Made by a program: the position numbers and the translations under genes. From Chloroflexota bacterium (GTDB lineage: Bacteria > Chloroflexota > UBA6077), in contig JAMCTB010000074.1 of the NCBI GenBank assembly GCA_023380955.1, forward strand, positions 1 to 14,673: a DNA stretch of 14,673 nt, written 5' to 3'. Positions 6,946 through 13,359 of the stretch are shown piece after piece (within the stretch, counting starts at the first letter, position 1; every line of letters begins with the position of its first letter). The notes beneath the pieces are model-generated. The model ran no database searches. It was not told the DNA's origin and saw nothing but the letters and a program-made list of their open reading frames with translations.

Positions 6946-8145
6946 GTGGATCCCGATTCCTCGCATCGAGAGCCCACGACAGGGGCAGCTCAGCCCTACG
7001 ACCTGCTGCTGCAGGGTGGACGGGTCATCGATCCGGATTCCGGCCGGGATGGGCGCTTCGACGTGGCGTTCACGGGCGACAGAGTCGCTGCCATCGAGGC
7101 CCGTATCGACCCTGGGATGGCCAAGAAGGTGGTGCCGATGAAGGGCGCTATGGTGGTGCCCGGTCTGATCGATCCCCATGCCCACGTTTGCGACGGGATC
7201 GGCATAGGCATACCACCAGACGTGGCCGGCGTGAGCCGCGGTGCCACGACGGTAGTGGATGGAGGCACCTGCGGGGCCAACACCTTCGGAGCCTTCAAGC
7301 GGGTAATGGCCGCGAGCCGCACCCGAACCCTCGCCTGGCTCCACATCTCCACCATCGGCCTAGTGGACACCAGGCTCCCCGAGTGTCTCTTCCTGCCCAC
7401 GCTGAACGTGGAGGAGGCCGTCGCCACGGCGAAGGCGAATCCATACACCATAGTCGGGTTCAAAGCGAGACTGAGCAGCTACGTGACGGGGGGCGGATCC
7501 TGCATGCCGACCCTCAGGCTGGTGCTGGAAGCCGGGAAGGCGGCCGGTCTGCCGGTGATGGTGCACGTGGGCGATACGACGGAACCGCTGGGAGCGATCA
7601 TCGACCTGCTGCGACCGGGCGACGTGGTCACCCACTACCTGACCCCGCGCAAGAACGGGATCCTCGGGCCGGCGGCAGTGCCTGGAGCGAAGATCATCCC
7701 CCAGGTCGAGGAGGGGCGAGCGCGAGGAGTCATCTTCGATTCCTCTCGGGGGATGACCCAGCACATGGGCTTTGCCCAGATGCAGGCGGCGGTGGAGAGC
7801 GGTCTGCTTCCGGACACGCTGAGCACCGATCTCACCGACGGTTCGGCGCTCAATCCCTACCACAGCCTGCTGATGGTCGCCACGGAGTTCATGTCTTTCG
7901 GCGTCGAAGTCGAGGAGCTGTTGCCGCGCATGACCATCAACTCGGCCAGGATGCTCCGTCGAAAGGACCTGGGGAAGCTGCAGTTGGATGGCATCGGCGA
8001 CGCCTCGATCCTCAAGGTTGAGGTGGGCGACTTCGCCGTCACGGACGGGAACGGCTGGGTCCGCAAGACGAACAGGCGGTTGGTGGCCATCGGCGTGGTG
8101 CGCGCGGGCAGCTACACCGCCCTCAACCCGCCCCCGGCCAACTGA
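6946..8145 (+). CDS. Amidohydrolase/deacetylase-family metallohydrolase (dihydroorotase-like)
   Basis: 399 residues from GTG 6946; the AGGAGG at 6935-6940 sets the start. Amidohydrolase superfamily layout: a small beta domain ([16 protein letters not shown]), then the TIM barrel with the metal-binding HxH in [10 protein letters not shown] (His78, His80), a bridging Lys in VGFKAR (Lys173), His207 in VMVHVGD, His230 in VVTHYL and the catalytic Asp295 in LSTDLTDGS. The NGILGPAAV segment after His230 and the overall length fit the subgroup often labelled 'amidohydrolase/deacetylase family' (Atu3266/Ef0837-like), whose characterised member hydrolyses an acetyl ester; annotation as dihydroorotase would be misleading. 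All metal ligands are present, so it is likely active; the substrate is unknown. Its last 34 bp overlap the 3' end of ftsH on the other strand. Confidence 0.88.
   Translation: MDPDSSHREPTTGAAQPYDLLLQGGRVIDPDSGRDGRFDVAFTGDRVAAIEARIDPGMAKKVVPMKGAMVVPGLIDPHAHVCDGIGIGIPPDVAGVSRGATTVVDGGTCGANTFGAFKRVMAASRTRTLAWLHISTIGLVDTRLPECLFLPTLNVEEAVATAKANPYTIVGFKARLSSYVTGGGSCMPTLRLVLEAGKAAGLPVMVHVGDTTEPLGAIIDLLRPGDVVTHYLTPRKNGILGPAAVPGAKIIPQVEEGRARGVIFDSSRGMTQHMGFAQMQAAVESGLLPDTLSTDLTDGSALNPYHSLLMVATEFMSFGVEVEELLPRMTINSARMLRRKDLGKLQLDGIGDASILKVEVGDFAVTDGNGWVRKTNRRLVAIGVVRAGSYTALNPPPAN
8112..8145. other. Convergent 34-bp gene overlap
   Basis: The amidohydrolase stop (TGA, 8143-8145) lies inside the ftsH coding region and the ftsH stop (TAG on the minus strand, 8112-8114) lies inside the amidohydrolase gene. 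No terminator hairpin fits between them, so the transcripts should be partly antisense. Confidence 0.85.
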
Positions 8146-10134
8146 AGGCCGTCCACGGTAGCACCGCATGGTCCGTCCTTCGCCAGCAAGGCGTCCAGTT
8201 GCTGTCCATCCACCGTCTCGTGGAGCAGCAGTTCGCCGGCCAGGGCATCCAGACAGGCCCGATGCCCCTCCAGAAGCTCTCGTGCTTGCCGGTGGGCCAT
8301 CTCCACCAGCTTGCGAACGACGGCGTCCAACTCCGCCGCCGTTGCCTCGGCGTACTCCCTGGGAGCTCCTATCTCCCGCCCCAGGAAGGGGTGGGTCTCC
8401 CCAACCCCATACCATATGGGTCCCAACTCCTCGCTCATGCCCCACAGCCCCACCATTCGCCGGGCCAGGCCGGTGGCCTGCTTCAGGTCGCTCTCGGCGC
8501 CGGTGGTGGGGTCCCCAAACACCAACTCTTCGGAGGCTCGCCCACCCAGCAAGACGGTCAGCCGGCCGGCCAGGTAGGAGCGGGAGTAGTTGCGCCGGTC
8601 CTCCTCGGAGAACTGCTCGGTCACCCCCAGCGCCCGGCCGTGGGGGATGATGGTGATCTTGCTCACGGGATCCGTCCCCGGGGTCAGCCTCGCCACCAGC
8701 GCATGGCCACCCTCGTGGTAAGCCACCAGCCGCCGCTCTTCCTCGTTTACCAGGGCAGCCTGTCTCGTCCCCAGGACGATCTTGTCCATCGCCTCGTCGA
8801 AGTCCTTCATCGCGACCTTGATGCCTCCACGCCGTGCAGCGGCCAAGGCCGCCTCGTTGGCAAGGTTGGCCAGGTCGGCACCGGAGAAGCCAGGAGTGCG
8901 CCTGGCCAGGAGATCGAGCTTGACGTCGTGTCCAAGACGCAGGGGGTGGGTGTGGATCTTCAGAATGGCCTCCCGGCCGGTCCTGTCAGGGAGCCCGACC
9001 GTCACCTGCCGGTCGAACCGCCCCGGCCGCAGCAGCGCGGGGTCAAGCACGTCCGGTCGGTTGGTGGCCGCGATCACGATGACGCTGGTCTGGTCGTCGA
9101 AGCCGTCCATCTCCACCAGGAGTTGGTTGAGGGTCTGCTCCCGCTCGTCGTTTCCCCCTCCCAGCCCAGCTCCCCTCTGCCGGCCGACGGCGTCGATCTC
9201 GTCCACGAACAGGATGGAGGGAGAGGCAGCCTTCGCCTTGGTGAAGAGGTCACGGACCCGGCTTGCGCCCACCCCGACGAACATCTCCACGAACTCCGAG
9301 GCCGAGATGCTGAAGAAGGGCACGCTCGCCTCGCCCGCCACGGCCCTGGCCAGGAGGGTCTTTCCCGTCCCTGGAGGGCCGATCAGCAGCACGCCCCGGG
9401 GCAGCCTCGCGCCCAGCTGTCGATAGCGCTCCGGTCGCTTCAGGAAGTCGACCACCTCGAGGAGGTCGGCCTTCGCCTCCACCTGGCCTGCCACGTCGGC
9501 GAAGGTGACACCGGGTTTCTCCTGGTTGTAGACCCGGGCCTTGCTGCCACCGAAGCCGAAGAGCGACTGGGCTCCGCGCTGGCTCTGACGGCTCATGAAG
9601 ATCAGCACCCCCACCAACAGCGCCACCGGCAGCAGGCTGGCCGCCAGGTCCAGGAACCAGGGACTTGCCGGTGGTGTCCTTGACCACAGTGGTCACGCCG
9701 TGCTGATCGAGAAGCGGGAGAAGACGATCATCGCCATTGACCGGCATGACGGTGGTGAACCGGGCGTAGGTGGCTGGAGCGGTGCTCGTCGCCTGGGGCG
9801 GTGCAGACGTTGGGGCAGCCCCGGAGGGCGTTCCCCCAGTGTCAGCCGGCTGCGTAATCGCGCTCTTGAAGGCGCCGTCGGCATTCTGCCCTGCCAGGTC
9901 CACGCTCGCTACGTTGTCCGAGCGGACCTGTTCCAGAAAGGCACTGTACGAGAGAACTGCCGCCGGGGGTGTCTTCGGAACCAGGAAGGCATAGAGGTTC
10001 CACGCCAGGACCATCAATAGCATGAACCACATTAGCCGCCGGGACTGAGCCGAAGGCGGGGGCGCAGACGGTTTCGGCTGTCCGCCGCCGTCGCGCCTGA
10101 CAGGGCCCTTAGTTGGGCTCGTAGGCATACTCAT
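8112..10134 (-). CDS. ftsH: ATP-dependent zinc metalloprotease FtsH, interrupted by one frameshift
   Basis: Starts at ATG 10134 (AGGAG 6 nt ahead). Frame 1 gives TM1 (34-53), then the FtsH extracytoplasmic domain with a Thr/Ala/Pro-rich insertion. At base 9660 one extra base (or two missing) shifts the frame after TGKS; the next frame continues exactly as family members do with WFLDLAAS and TM2 (159-180). If joined, the protein is 673 residues: Walker A GPPGTGKT (252-259), Walker B VDEID (Asp311, Glu312), [23 protein letters not shown], zinc motif HEGGH (473-477) and Asp549 as third ligand, all intact. FtsH is a membrane hexamer that extracts and degrades membrane and short-lived proteins. 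Without repair, only a fragment starting near GTG 9626 would carry the AAA and protease parts. It lies 8 bp after the small HesB-like gene in one operon. Confidence 0.92.
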
Positions 10135-10142
10135 TGGTTCTC

Positions 10143-10505
10143 CTAACTCTTCCCGCTCCCGGTTGGTCCAGGTAGCCCTGCGGTGGACAAAGGGTGGGCG
10201 GCCTGCTTCGGACTGTTGGGCTCCAGAGAGAGCCTGTTCCCCTCCGGCTCTCGCTCGACAGTGAGCCGGGCTCGCTCCAGCCGAGCGACGTCCCCGGGGA
10301 CGATGATGAGCAGGGTCCGACCCATGAAGCTGATGACCTGATCAGTAGGTCGGGGACATGCCAACGAGAGGTACGCGCCACCCCGACCAAAGTTCAACCT
10401 CAGGCCAACTCGCGTGGCGGTGCGACGTAGCTCCGGCCGACCCACCAAGGCTGCTTCCAGCCGGGCGAGGATCAACTCCATGGCATCATCTGAGATCTCG
10501 AACAA
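10143..10505 (-). CDS. Small protein resembling the HesB/IscA fold, lacking the cluster cysteines
   Basis: 120 residues from TTG 10505 with GGGAGG 6 nt ahead; it stops 8 bp before ftsH, so the two are surely co-transcribed. The order of segments recalls HesB/IscA-like proteins: an opening helix (ISDDAMELILARLEAAL), a beta region (VGLRLNFGRGGAYLSLACP), then DQVISFMGRTLLIIVPGDV and a hydrophilic tail (LTVEREPEGNRLSLEP). The three cysteines that bind Fe-S in IscA are absent; only one Cys is present. If the fold is right, it is a degenerate member not acting as an Fe-S carrier. The tail after about residue 100 is Pro/Gly/Ser-rich and probably disordered. Fold assignment is tentative; the gene itself is well supported by its ribosome site and operon position. 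Confidence 0.6.
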   Translation of the reverse strand: MFEISDDAMELILARLEAALVGRPELRRTATRVGLRLNFGRGGAYLSLACPRPTDQVISFMGRTLLIIVPGDVARLERARLTVEREPEGNRLSLEPNSPKQAAHPLSTAGLPGPTGSGKS

Positions 10506-10574
10506 GGGAAGCCTCCCAACTTGATGGCGGGCCGCTCGTCACATCTGCACGGGTGTTCTCATGCCCGTAGGACC

Positions 10575-10725
10575 GGGAGCACTGGGCCTTCGCCGCAGCG
10601 GTTCTGATACGTAGGGTGGGGCCCTGTGCCCCACCGCCCGCGTGGCGATGATAGGCCGGCGGCAGGGCAGGGCGCCCTGCCCTACATCTCGAAATCCCTG
10701 CGGCGGAGCACTAGGCCTGGTAGTC
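10575..10725. repeat. Fold-back pair of a GC-rich palindromic repeat
   Basis: Two diverged copies of one roughly 65-bp sequence face each other around base 10647. Each carries a hairpin followed by CCCTAC, a short AT-rich spacer and a CTGCGGCG block. The left copy (minus orientation) has the stem GGTGGGGC / GCCCCACC at 10615-10635; the right copy has a perfect 20-bp palindrome at 10664-10683. The hairpins differ in sequence but both remain paired, as expected for repetitive extragenic palindromes or a small non-autonomous mobile repeat. Confidence 0.6.
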
Positions 10726-10747
10726 CTCGCAGAGAAACTCGAAGCAA

Positions 10748-10786
10748 GCCTGCGAGTGGGCGCAGGCCGGTCTTTCTTGAAGACCG
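10748..10786. repeat. Two abutting perfect hairpins
   Basis: GCCTGCG / CGCAGGC (10748-10767, 6-nt loop) is followed with no spacer by CGGTCTT / AAGACCG (10768-10786, 5-nt loop). Coaxially stacked hairpins like this suggest a structured RNA or a recombination end rather than chance. Confidence 0.55.
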
Positions 10787-10888
10787 TGCCAGCCTCGACG
10801 TTGGTCAGCAGATCCAGCCATCGTCCCGGAGCACCTATGCTGGTTCCTGCCCTTCCTTCTCCGCTACCCTCTTCTCCACATCCTGGTT

Positions 10889-10904
10889 GACCGCCAAGGC
10901 GGTC
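10889..10904. repeat. Perfect 7-bp inverted repeat with AA centre
   Basis: GACCGCC, AA, GGCGGTC. A two-base centre is too tight for an RNA terminator loop, so a protein-binding site is an alternative reading. Confidence 0.4.
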
Positions 10905-11142
10905 CTCGCATGCCCATTGCCCGACCTGGAACGCTCCCTTCGGTCGGTGCCTCACGCACGAAGCATTGACGTGACTCCGCTGCCAGAGCTCGCTGCATCC
11001 AGCGTCCCCCGATGCTGCGGAGCGGCTGGAACGGGGTCAGGGTCGAAACGTAGCATCACCAGAGCCTTCCTCAACGCTTCAATGGACATCTTCTCCTTAG
11101 GCCACGGACTTCTGGCTCACGGCGGCCGCAGCGCTCACCGAA

Positions 11143-11177
11143 CGGGAATGCGGCTCGTAGCTGGGGCCGCATTCCCG
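11143..11177 (-). terminator. Likely terminator of the slipin operon
   Basis: Perfect 12-bp inverted repeat (11143-11154 with 11166-11177) around an 11-nt loop, 24 bp past the slipin stop on the minus strand. A smaller hairpin (CCCCTACCC / GGGTAAGGGG) overlaps the stop codon at 11198-11219. No T-tract. Confidence 0.55.
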
Positions 11178-11200
11178 AAGGCAGCGGGGCATGGATACCC

Positions 11201-12025
11201 CTACCCTACGGGTAAGGGGGTCACCGGTGGGACCTCCCCCGCTGGGACCCTCCCGTTGCCATGGGCCAACTGCGGAAGCATCGCCGTGATCAGATCGATG
11301 GGCAAGGGGAAGATGATGGTGGAGTTCTTCTCCACCGCGATCTCCGTCAGGGTCTGCATGTAGCGCAGCTGCAGGGCTGCGGGAGACCGGTTCAGCATGT
11401 CGGCGGCATCAGCAAGGCGGGCAGAAGCCTCGAACTCGCCCTGTGCGTGGATGATCTTCGCCCTCTTCTCTCGTTCTGCCTCGGCCTGCTTGGCCATGGC
11501 CCGCTGCATCGACTGGGGCAGCTCCACGTCCTTCACTTCCACGACGCTGACCTTGATCCCCCAGGGCTCCGTCTGCTCGTCGATGATCTGCTGCAGCCGT
11601 GCGTTGATCTGGTCGCGCTGCGCCAGCAGGCCGTCCAGATCCGACTGGCCCAACACCGCCCGAAGGGTGGTCTGGGCGATCTGAGAGGTGGCCCGAATGT
11701 AGTCGAGGACCTTCGTCACCGCCATGTTGGGGTCCATAACCTTGAAGTATATGACGGCGTTCACCTTGATGGTGACGTTGTCCCGGGTGATCACCTCCTG
11801 GGCCGGCACGTCCATGGTGATCACTCGCAGATCGATCTTCATCATCCGATCGATCCCTGGGATGATGAAGAACAGCCCCGGCCCCTTGGCGCCCATCAGC
11901 CGGCCGAGCCGGAAGATGACCCCTCGCTCGTACTCTTGTACCACCTTCACGGCCGAGGTGAACAGGATGAAGGCAAGGATCACCAGTACTACTACGCTCA
12001 CGCCAAGTGAGGATAGGATTTCCAT
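11201..12025 (-). CDS. Slipin / SPFH (band 7) membrane protein
   Basis: 274 residues from ATG 12025 with AAAGGGGA 8 nt ahead. One N-terminal TM segment (about 8-28), then the SPFH domain with the family phrases [51 protein letters not shown], and [19 protein letters not shown], the [22 protein letters not shown] end of the domain, and a coiled coil rich in Ala/Glu/Arg ([19 protein letters not shown]). C-tail is Pro/Val-rich. Slipins oligomerise at the membrane in ordered domains. The relatives HflK/HflC and QmcA bind and restrain FtsH, and ftsH is encoded 1 kb downstream. The usual slipin partner NfeD is not seen in this window. It follows the 63-residue gene by 25 bp in one operon. Confidence 0.92.
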   Translation of the reverse strand: MEILSSLGVSVVVLVILAFILFTSAVKVVQEYERGVIFRLGRLMGAKGPGLFFIIPGIDRMMKIDLRVITMDVPAQEVITRDNVTIKVNAVIYFKVMDPNMAVTKVLDYIRATSQIAQTTLRAVLGQSDLDGLLAQRDQINARLQQIIDEQTEPWGIKVSVVEVKDVELPQSMQRAMAKQAEAEREKRAKIIHAQGEFEASARLADAADMLNRSPAALQLRYMQTLTEIAVEKNSTIIFPLPIDLITAMLPQLAHGNGRVPAGEVPPVTPLPVG

Positions 12026-12050
12026 CGAGATTCCCCTTTCGTATAGATTC

Positions 12051-12242
12051 CTAAACCGCCCCGACGAACTTTCCCTCGCAGTACAGATCGACTCGGCTGC
12101 CGTTGGCCGGGAGGGGCAGGACTCTCCTGACCGCCTTCCGCCGCTGCCCCACGGACAGCCCCTGATTACAGAACACCTCCCGACGAAGCCTGCCGAACTG
12201 CAGGCTGGTTACGTCGATGCGAACGGTCTTTGTTGCGGTCAT
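12051..12242 (-). CDS. Small 63-residue protein of unknown function
   Basis: Begins at ATG 12242 with AGGGTGA upstream and stops 25 bp before the slipin gene; the GlsB-like gene ends 40 bp before it, so all three likely share one mRNA. No TM segment and no signal peptide. The sequence starts with a beta-like stretch ([20 protein letters not shown]), a basic middle ([12 protein letters not shown]) and ends with another beta-like stretch ([15 protein letters not shown]). Net charge is strongly positive. I recognise no family. Position suggests a soluble partner of the slipin or of membrane stress response, but this is only context. Confidence 0.6.
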   Translation of the reverse strand: MTATKTVRIDVTSLQFGRLRREVFCNQGLSVGQRRKAVRRVLPLPANGSRVDLYCEGKFVGAV

Positions 12243-12282
12243 GTGTAATCACCCTTCGGGGAACTCTCCCAGCGTGGTTGTG

Positions 12283-12561
12283 TCAACGATTCCGCCAGGC
12301 CTGCCACCAAGGTCGGTCCGGCGTCACAGCGCGGAAGCCGGCGATCGCGATGGCCGCGCCGCCCAACGAGACGGCGACGCCGCTGAAGTTGAGCCCAGTC
12401 ACGTCGATTCCCAGCAGCACTGATCCCAGCCAGCCGACGATGGCCGCGCCGAGGATACCGACAGGGATGTCGCCGACAAGGCCGTAGCCCCCCGACCCCA
12501 TGAGCAGACTCGCGCCCCATGCGGCGATGAGCCCCAGGACGATCCAACCGAGTACGGTCAC
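12283..12561 (-). CDS. GlsB/YeaQ/YmgE-type small membrane protein
   Basis: 92 residues from GTG 12561 with GGAGG 7 nt ahead. Three hydrophobic segments: VLGWIVLGLIAAWGASLLM, the Gly-rich GYGLVGDIPVGILGAAIVGWLGSVLL typical of transglycosylase-associated/GlsB proteins, and VAVSLGGAAIAIAGF. The family is small, membrane-embedded and often induced by stress or stationary phase; the molecular role is not known. Start is ambiguous: an in-frame ATG at 12672 has its own ribosome site within a conserved leader block and would give 129 residues with a charged N-terminal extension unlike the family. The PNPOx-like gene lies upstream and the 63-residue gene is 40 bp downstream. Confidence 0.8.
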   Translation of the reverse strand: MTVLGWIVLGLIAAWGASLLMGSGGYGLVGDIPVGILGAAIVGWLGSVLLGIDVTGLNFSGVAVSLGGAAIAIAGFRAVTPDRPWWQAWRNR

Positions 12562-12676
12562 AGCGGCCCCTCCGTTTCTTGATGCGCTGTATCTGGCCTC
12601 GACGCCTTCCCTACGCCGCGCCACGCCAACCCCAGCCACAGAAGCGGCAGGACTGGGCCGCCGGGTCCACATGAGA

Positions 12677-12767
12677 ACCTTCCATCAACAGTCCACTGGT
12701 AGCAGCATACGCGTAACCCACGCCGCCCGTCGTCTATCGAAGGCTTATTCAGGGATTACATCTGGGG
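12677..12767 (-). promoter_or_regulatory. Composite promoter/leader P1, upstream of the GlsB-like gene
   Basis: Four blocks shared with P2 in the same order. On the minus strand they are CCCCAGAT (12760-12767), TCGATAGACGAC (12729-12740), GTTACGCGTATGCTG (12703-12717) and CTGTTGATGGAAGGT (12677-12691), the last ending in a ribosome site 4 nt before ATG 12672. A plausible reading is a -35 inside the second block and -10 TATGCT in the third, 18 nt apart. Confidence 0.6.
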
Positions 12768-12831
12768 AGTGTCTCTCGCGGGTCTCTAAACCGCGTCGAT
12801 TGTGGGCTGTGCAGAGGGTTAGGGGGGACCA

Positions 12832-12891
12832 GACCTCAGGGCCCGGGATTAGGAGCAGCGGCCTGCGGTCGTGGGGCCTTCACCAGAGGTC
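12832..12891 (-). terminator. Imperfect hairpin at the end of the PNPOx-like gene
   Basis: GACCTC (12832-12837) pairs with GAGGTC (12886-12891), and the adjacent AGGGCCC pairs with GGGCCT at 12874-12879 with one bulge. It overlaps the stop codon at 12880-12882. Possible terminator; no T-tract. Confidence 0.3.
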
Positions 12892-13260
12892 AATCGTCTC
12901 GCCCTGGCCCTGGCCATGGGGTGGGCGCAACTGCAGCCGCGTGGGCCGAATCTCGACCACCTGGCACCACGCCGCTTCGGGAGTCCTGGCAAGGGCGAGT
13001 CGGCCGGGGTACTCGCCTGGCCGCAGCAGGCGTGCCACGCCGCGCACCTGCCACGTGTTGGCGGTAGCCACCACCAGCGCATTACTCTCCAGGTTGAACA
13101 GCAGATCCGAGGTCCTCGCCACCAGCACGTAAAGGACGAGGTCCACCGCCTCGCAGGGCAGGGTCTCGGCCTGGATCTCCGCCGGGCCGTAGGCCGAGAG
13201 CACGATCTGAGGCGCATTTGAGAGGGCTTCGCTGGCCCGTTGTCGTAGCTGACGCAGCAC
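12880..13260 (-). CDS. Small PNPOx-like (split-barrel flavin-binding type) protein
   Basis: 126 residues from GTG 13260, with GGGAGGT about 5 nt ahead inside the conserved leader block of P2. The layout recalls the pyridoxamine 5'-phosphate oxidase-like split barrel: an N-terminal helix (LRQLRQRASEALSNAP), a first strand pair (IVLSAYGPAEIQAETLP), DLVLYVLVARTSDLLFNLESNALVVATANTWQ in the place where family members read 'S-K-x-x-N-L-x-x-N-P-x-V', then VRGVARLL and CQVVEIRPTRLQL. Such proteins bind FMN, F420 or haem, or have lost the ligand; the conserved Ser-Lys phosphate contact is not evident here, so the ligand is uncertain. The C-tail is Gly/Gln-rich. It is preceded by the LuxR-type regulator and its own promoter P2. 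Fold assignment is moderate. Confidence 0.65.
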   Translation of the reverse strand: MLRQLRQRASEALSNAPQIVLSAYGPAEIQAETLPCEAVDLVLYVLVARTSDLLFNLESNALVVATANTWQVRGVARLLRPGEYPGRLALARTPEAAWCQVVEIRPTRLQLRPPHGQGQGETIDLW

Positions 13261-13265
13261 CGGCT

Positions 13266-13357
13266 ACCTCCCATCAACAGGAAACCCGTTTACGCTTGCG
13301 GACCCAGCATATGCGTAAACGGGCACGGGTGTCGTCTGTCGAAAGTCTAATCTGGGG
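13266..13357 (-). promoter_or_regulatory. Composite promoter/leader P2, upstream of the PNPOx-like gene
   Basis: Same block order as P1. On the minus strand: CCCCAGAT (13350-13357), TCGACAGACGAC (13331-13342), TTTACGCATATGCTG (13305-13319) and CTGTTGATGGGAGGT (13266-13280), followed by GTG 13260. The two middle blocks start exactly 26 bp apart in both copies. Possible -10 is TATGCT with ACGACA 18 nt upstream as -35. Confidence 0.65.
13285..13323. promoter_or_regulatory. 11-bp inverted repeat overlapping P2, operator candidate
   Basis: CCCGTTTACGC at 13285-13295 and GCGTAAACGGG at 13313-13323 are perfect reverse complements with a 17-bp spacer. The right arm overlaps the upstream edge of the -10 block. 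P1 keeps only the promoter-proximal half-site (GGTTACGC). Confidence 0.55.
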
Positions 13358-13359
13358 CT

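Larger units (their letters stand above)
10506..11200. other. Hairpin-rich intergenic region without a convincing gene
   Basis: About 700 bp between the slipin gene and the HesB-like/ftsH operon. It contains at least five perfect inverted repeats (listed separately) and presumably the operon promoter. A 45-codon minus-strand frame (10952-11089, ATG with AAGGAG only 3 nt ahead, beginning MSIEALRKALVMLRFDPD) and a protein-like minus-strand stretch around 10780-10830 (WLDLLTNVEAGTVFKK) may be scraps of a decayed gene; neither is supported well enough to call. Confidence 0.5.

Noticed and set aside
9655..9668. Programmed ribosomal frameshift in ftsH
   Set aside because: No typical +1 slippery codon with stop or stimulatory element at the site; an indel is simpler. 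Kept only as a question in the findings.
8199..9683. Long + strand open frame antisense to ftsH
   Set aside because: It mirrors the codon structure of ftsH in a GC-rich gene and shows no family features; the minus-strand reading has every FtsH motif.
10539..11089. Small genes in the gap between the slipin and the ftsH operon
   Set aside because: Frames are short, change frame within protein-like stretches, have poor ribosome-site spacing or run through the palindromic repeats.
12255..12290. TTGACA-like -35 element upstream of the 63-residue gene
   Set aside because: No matching -10 at 16-18 nt, and the 40-bp gap after the GlsB-like gene fits an operon without a separate promoter.
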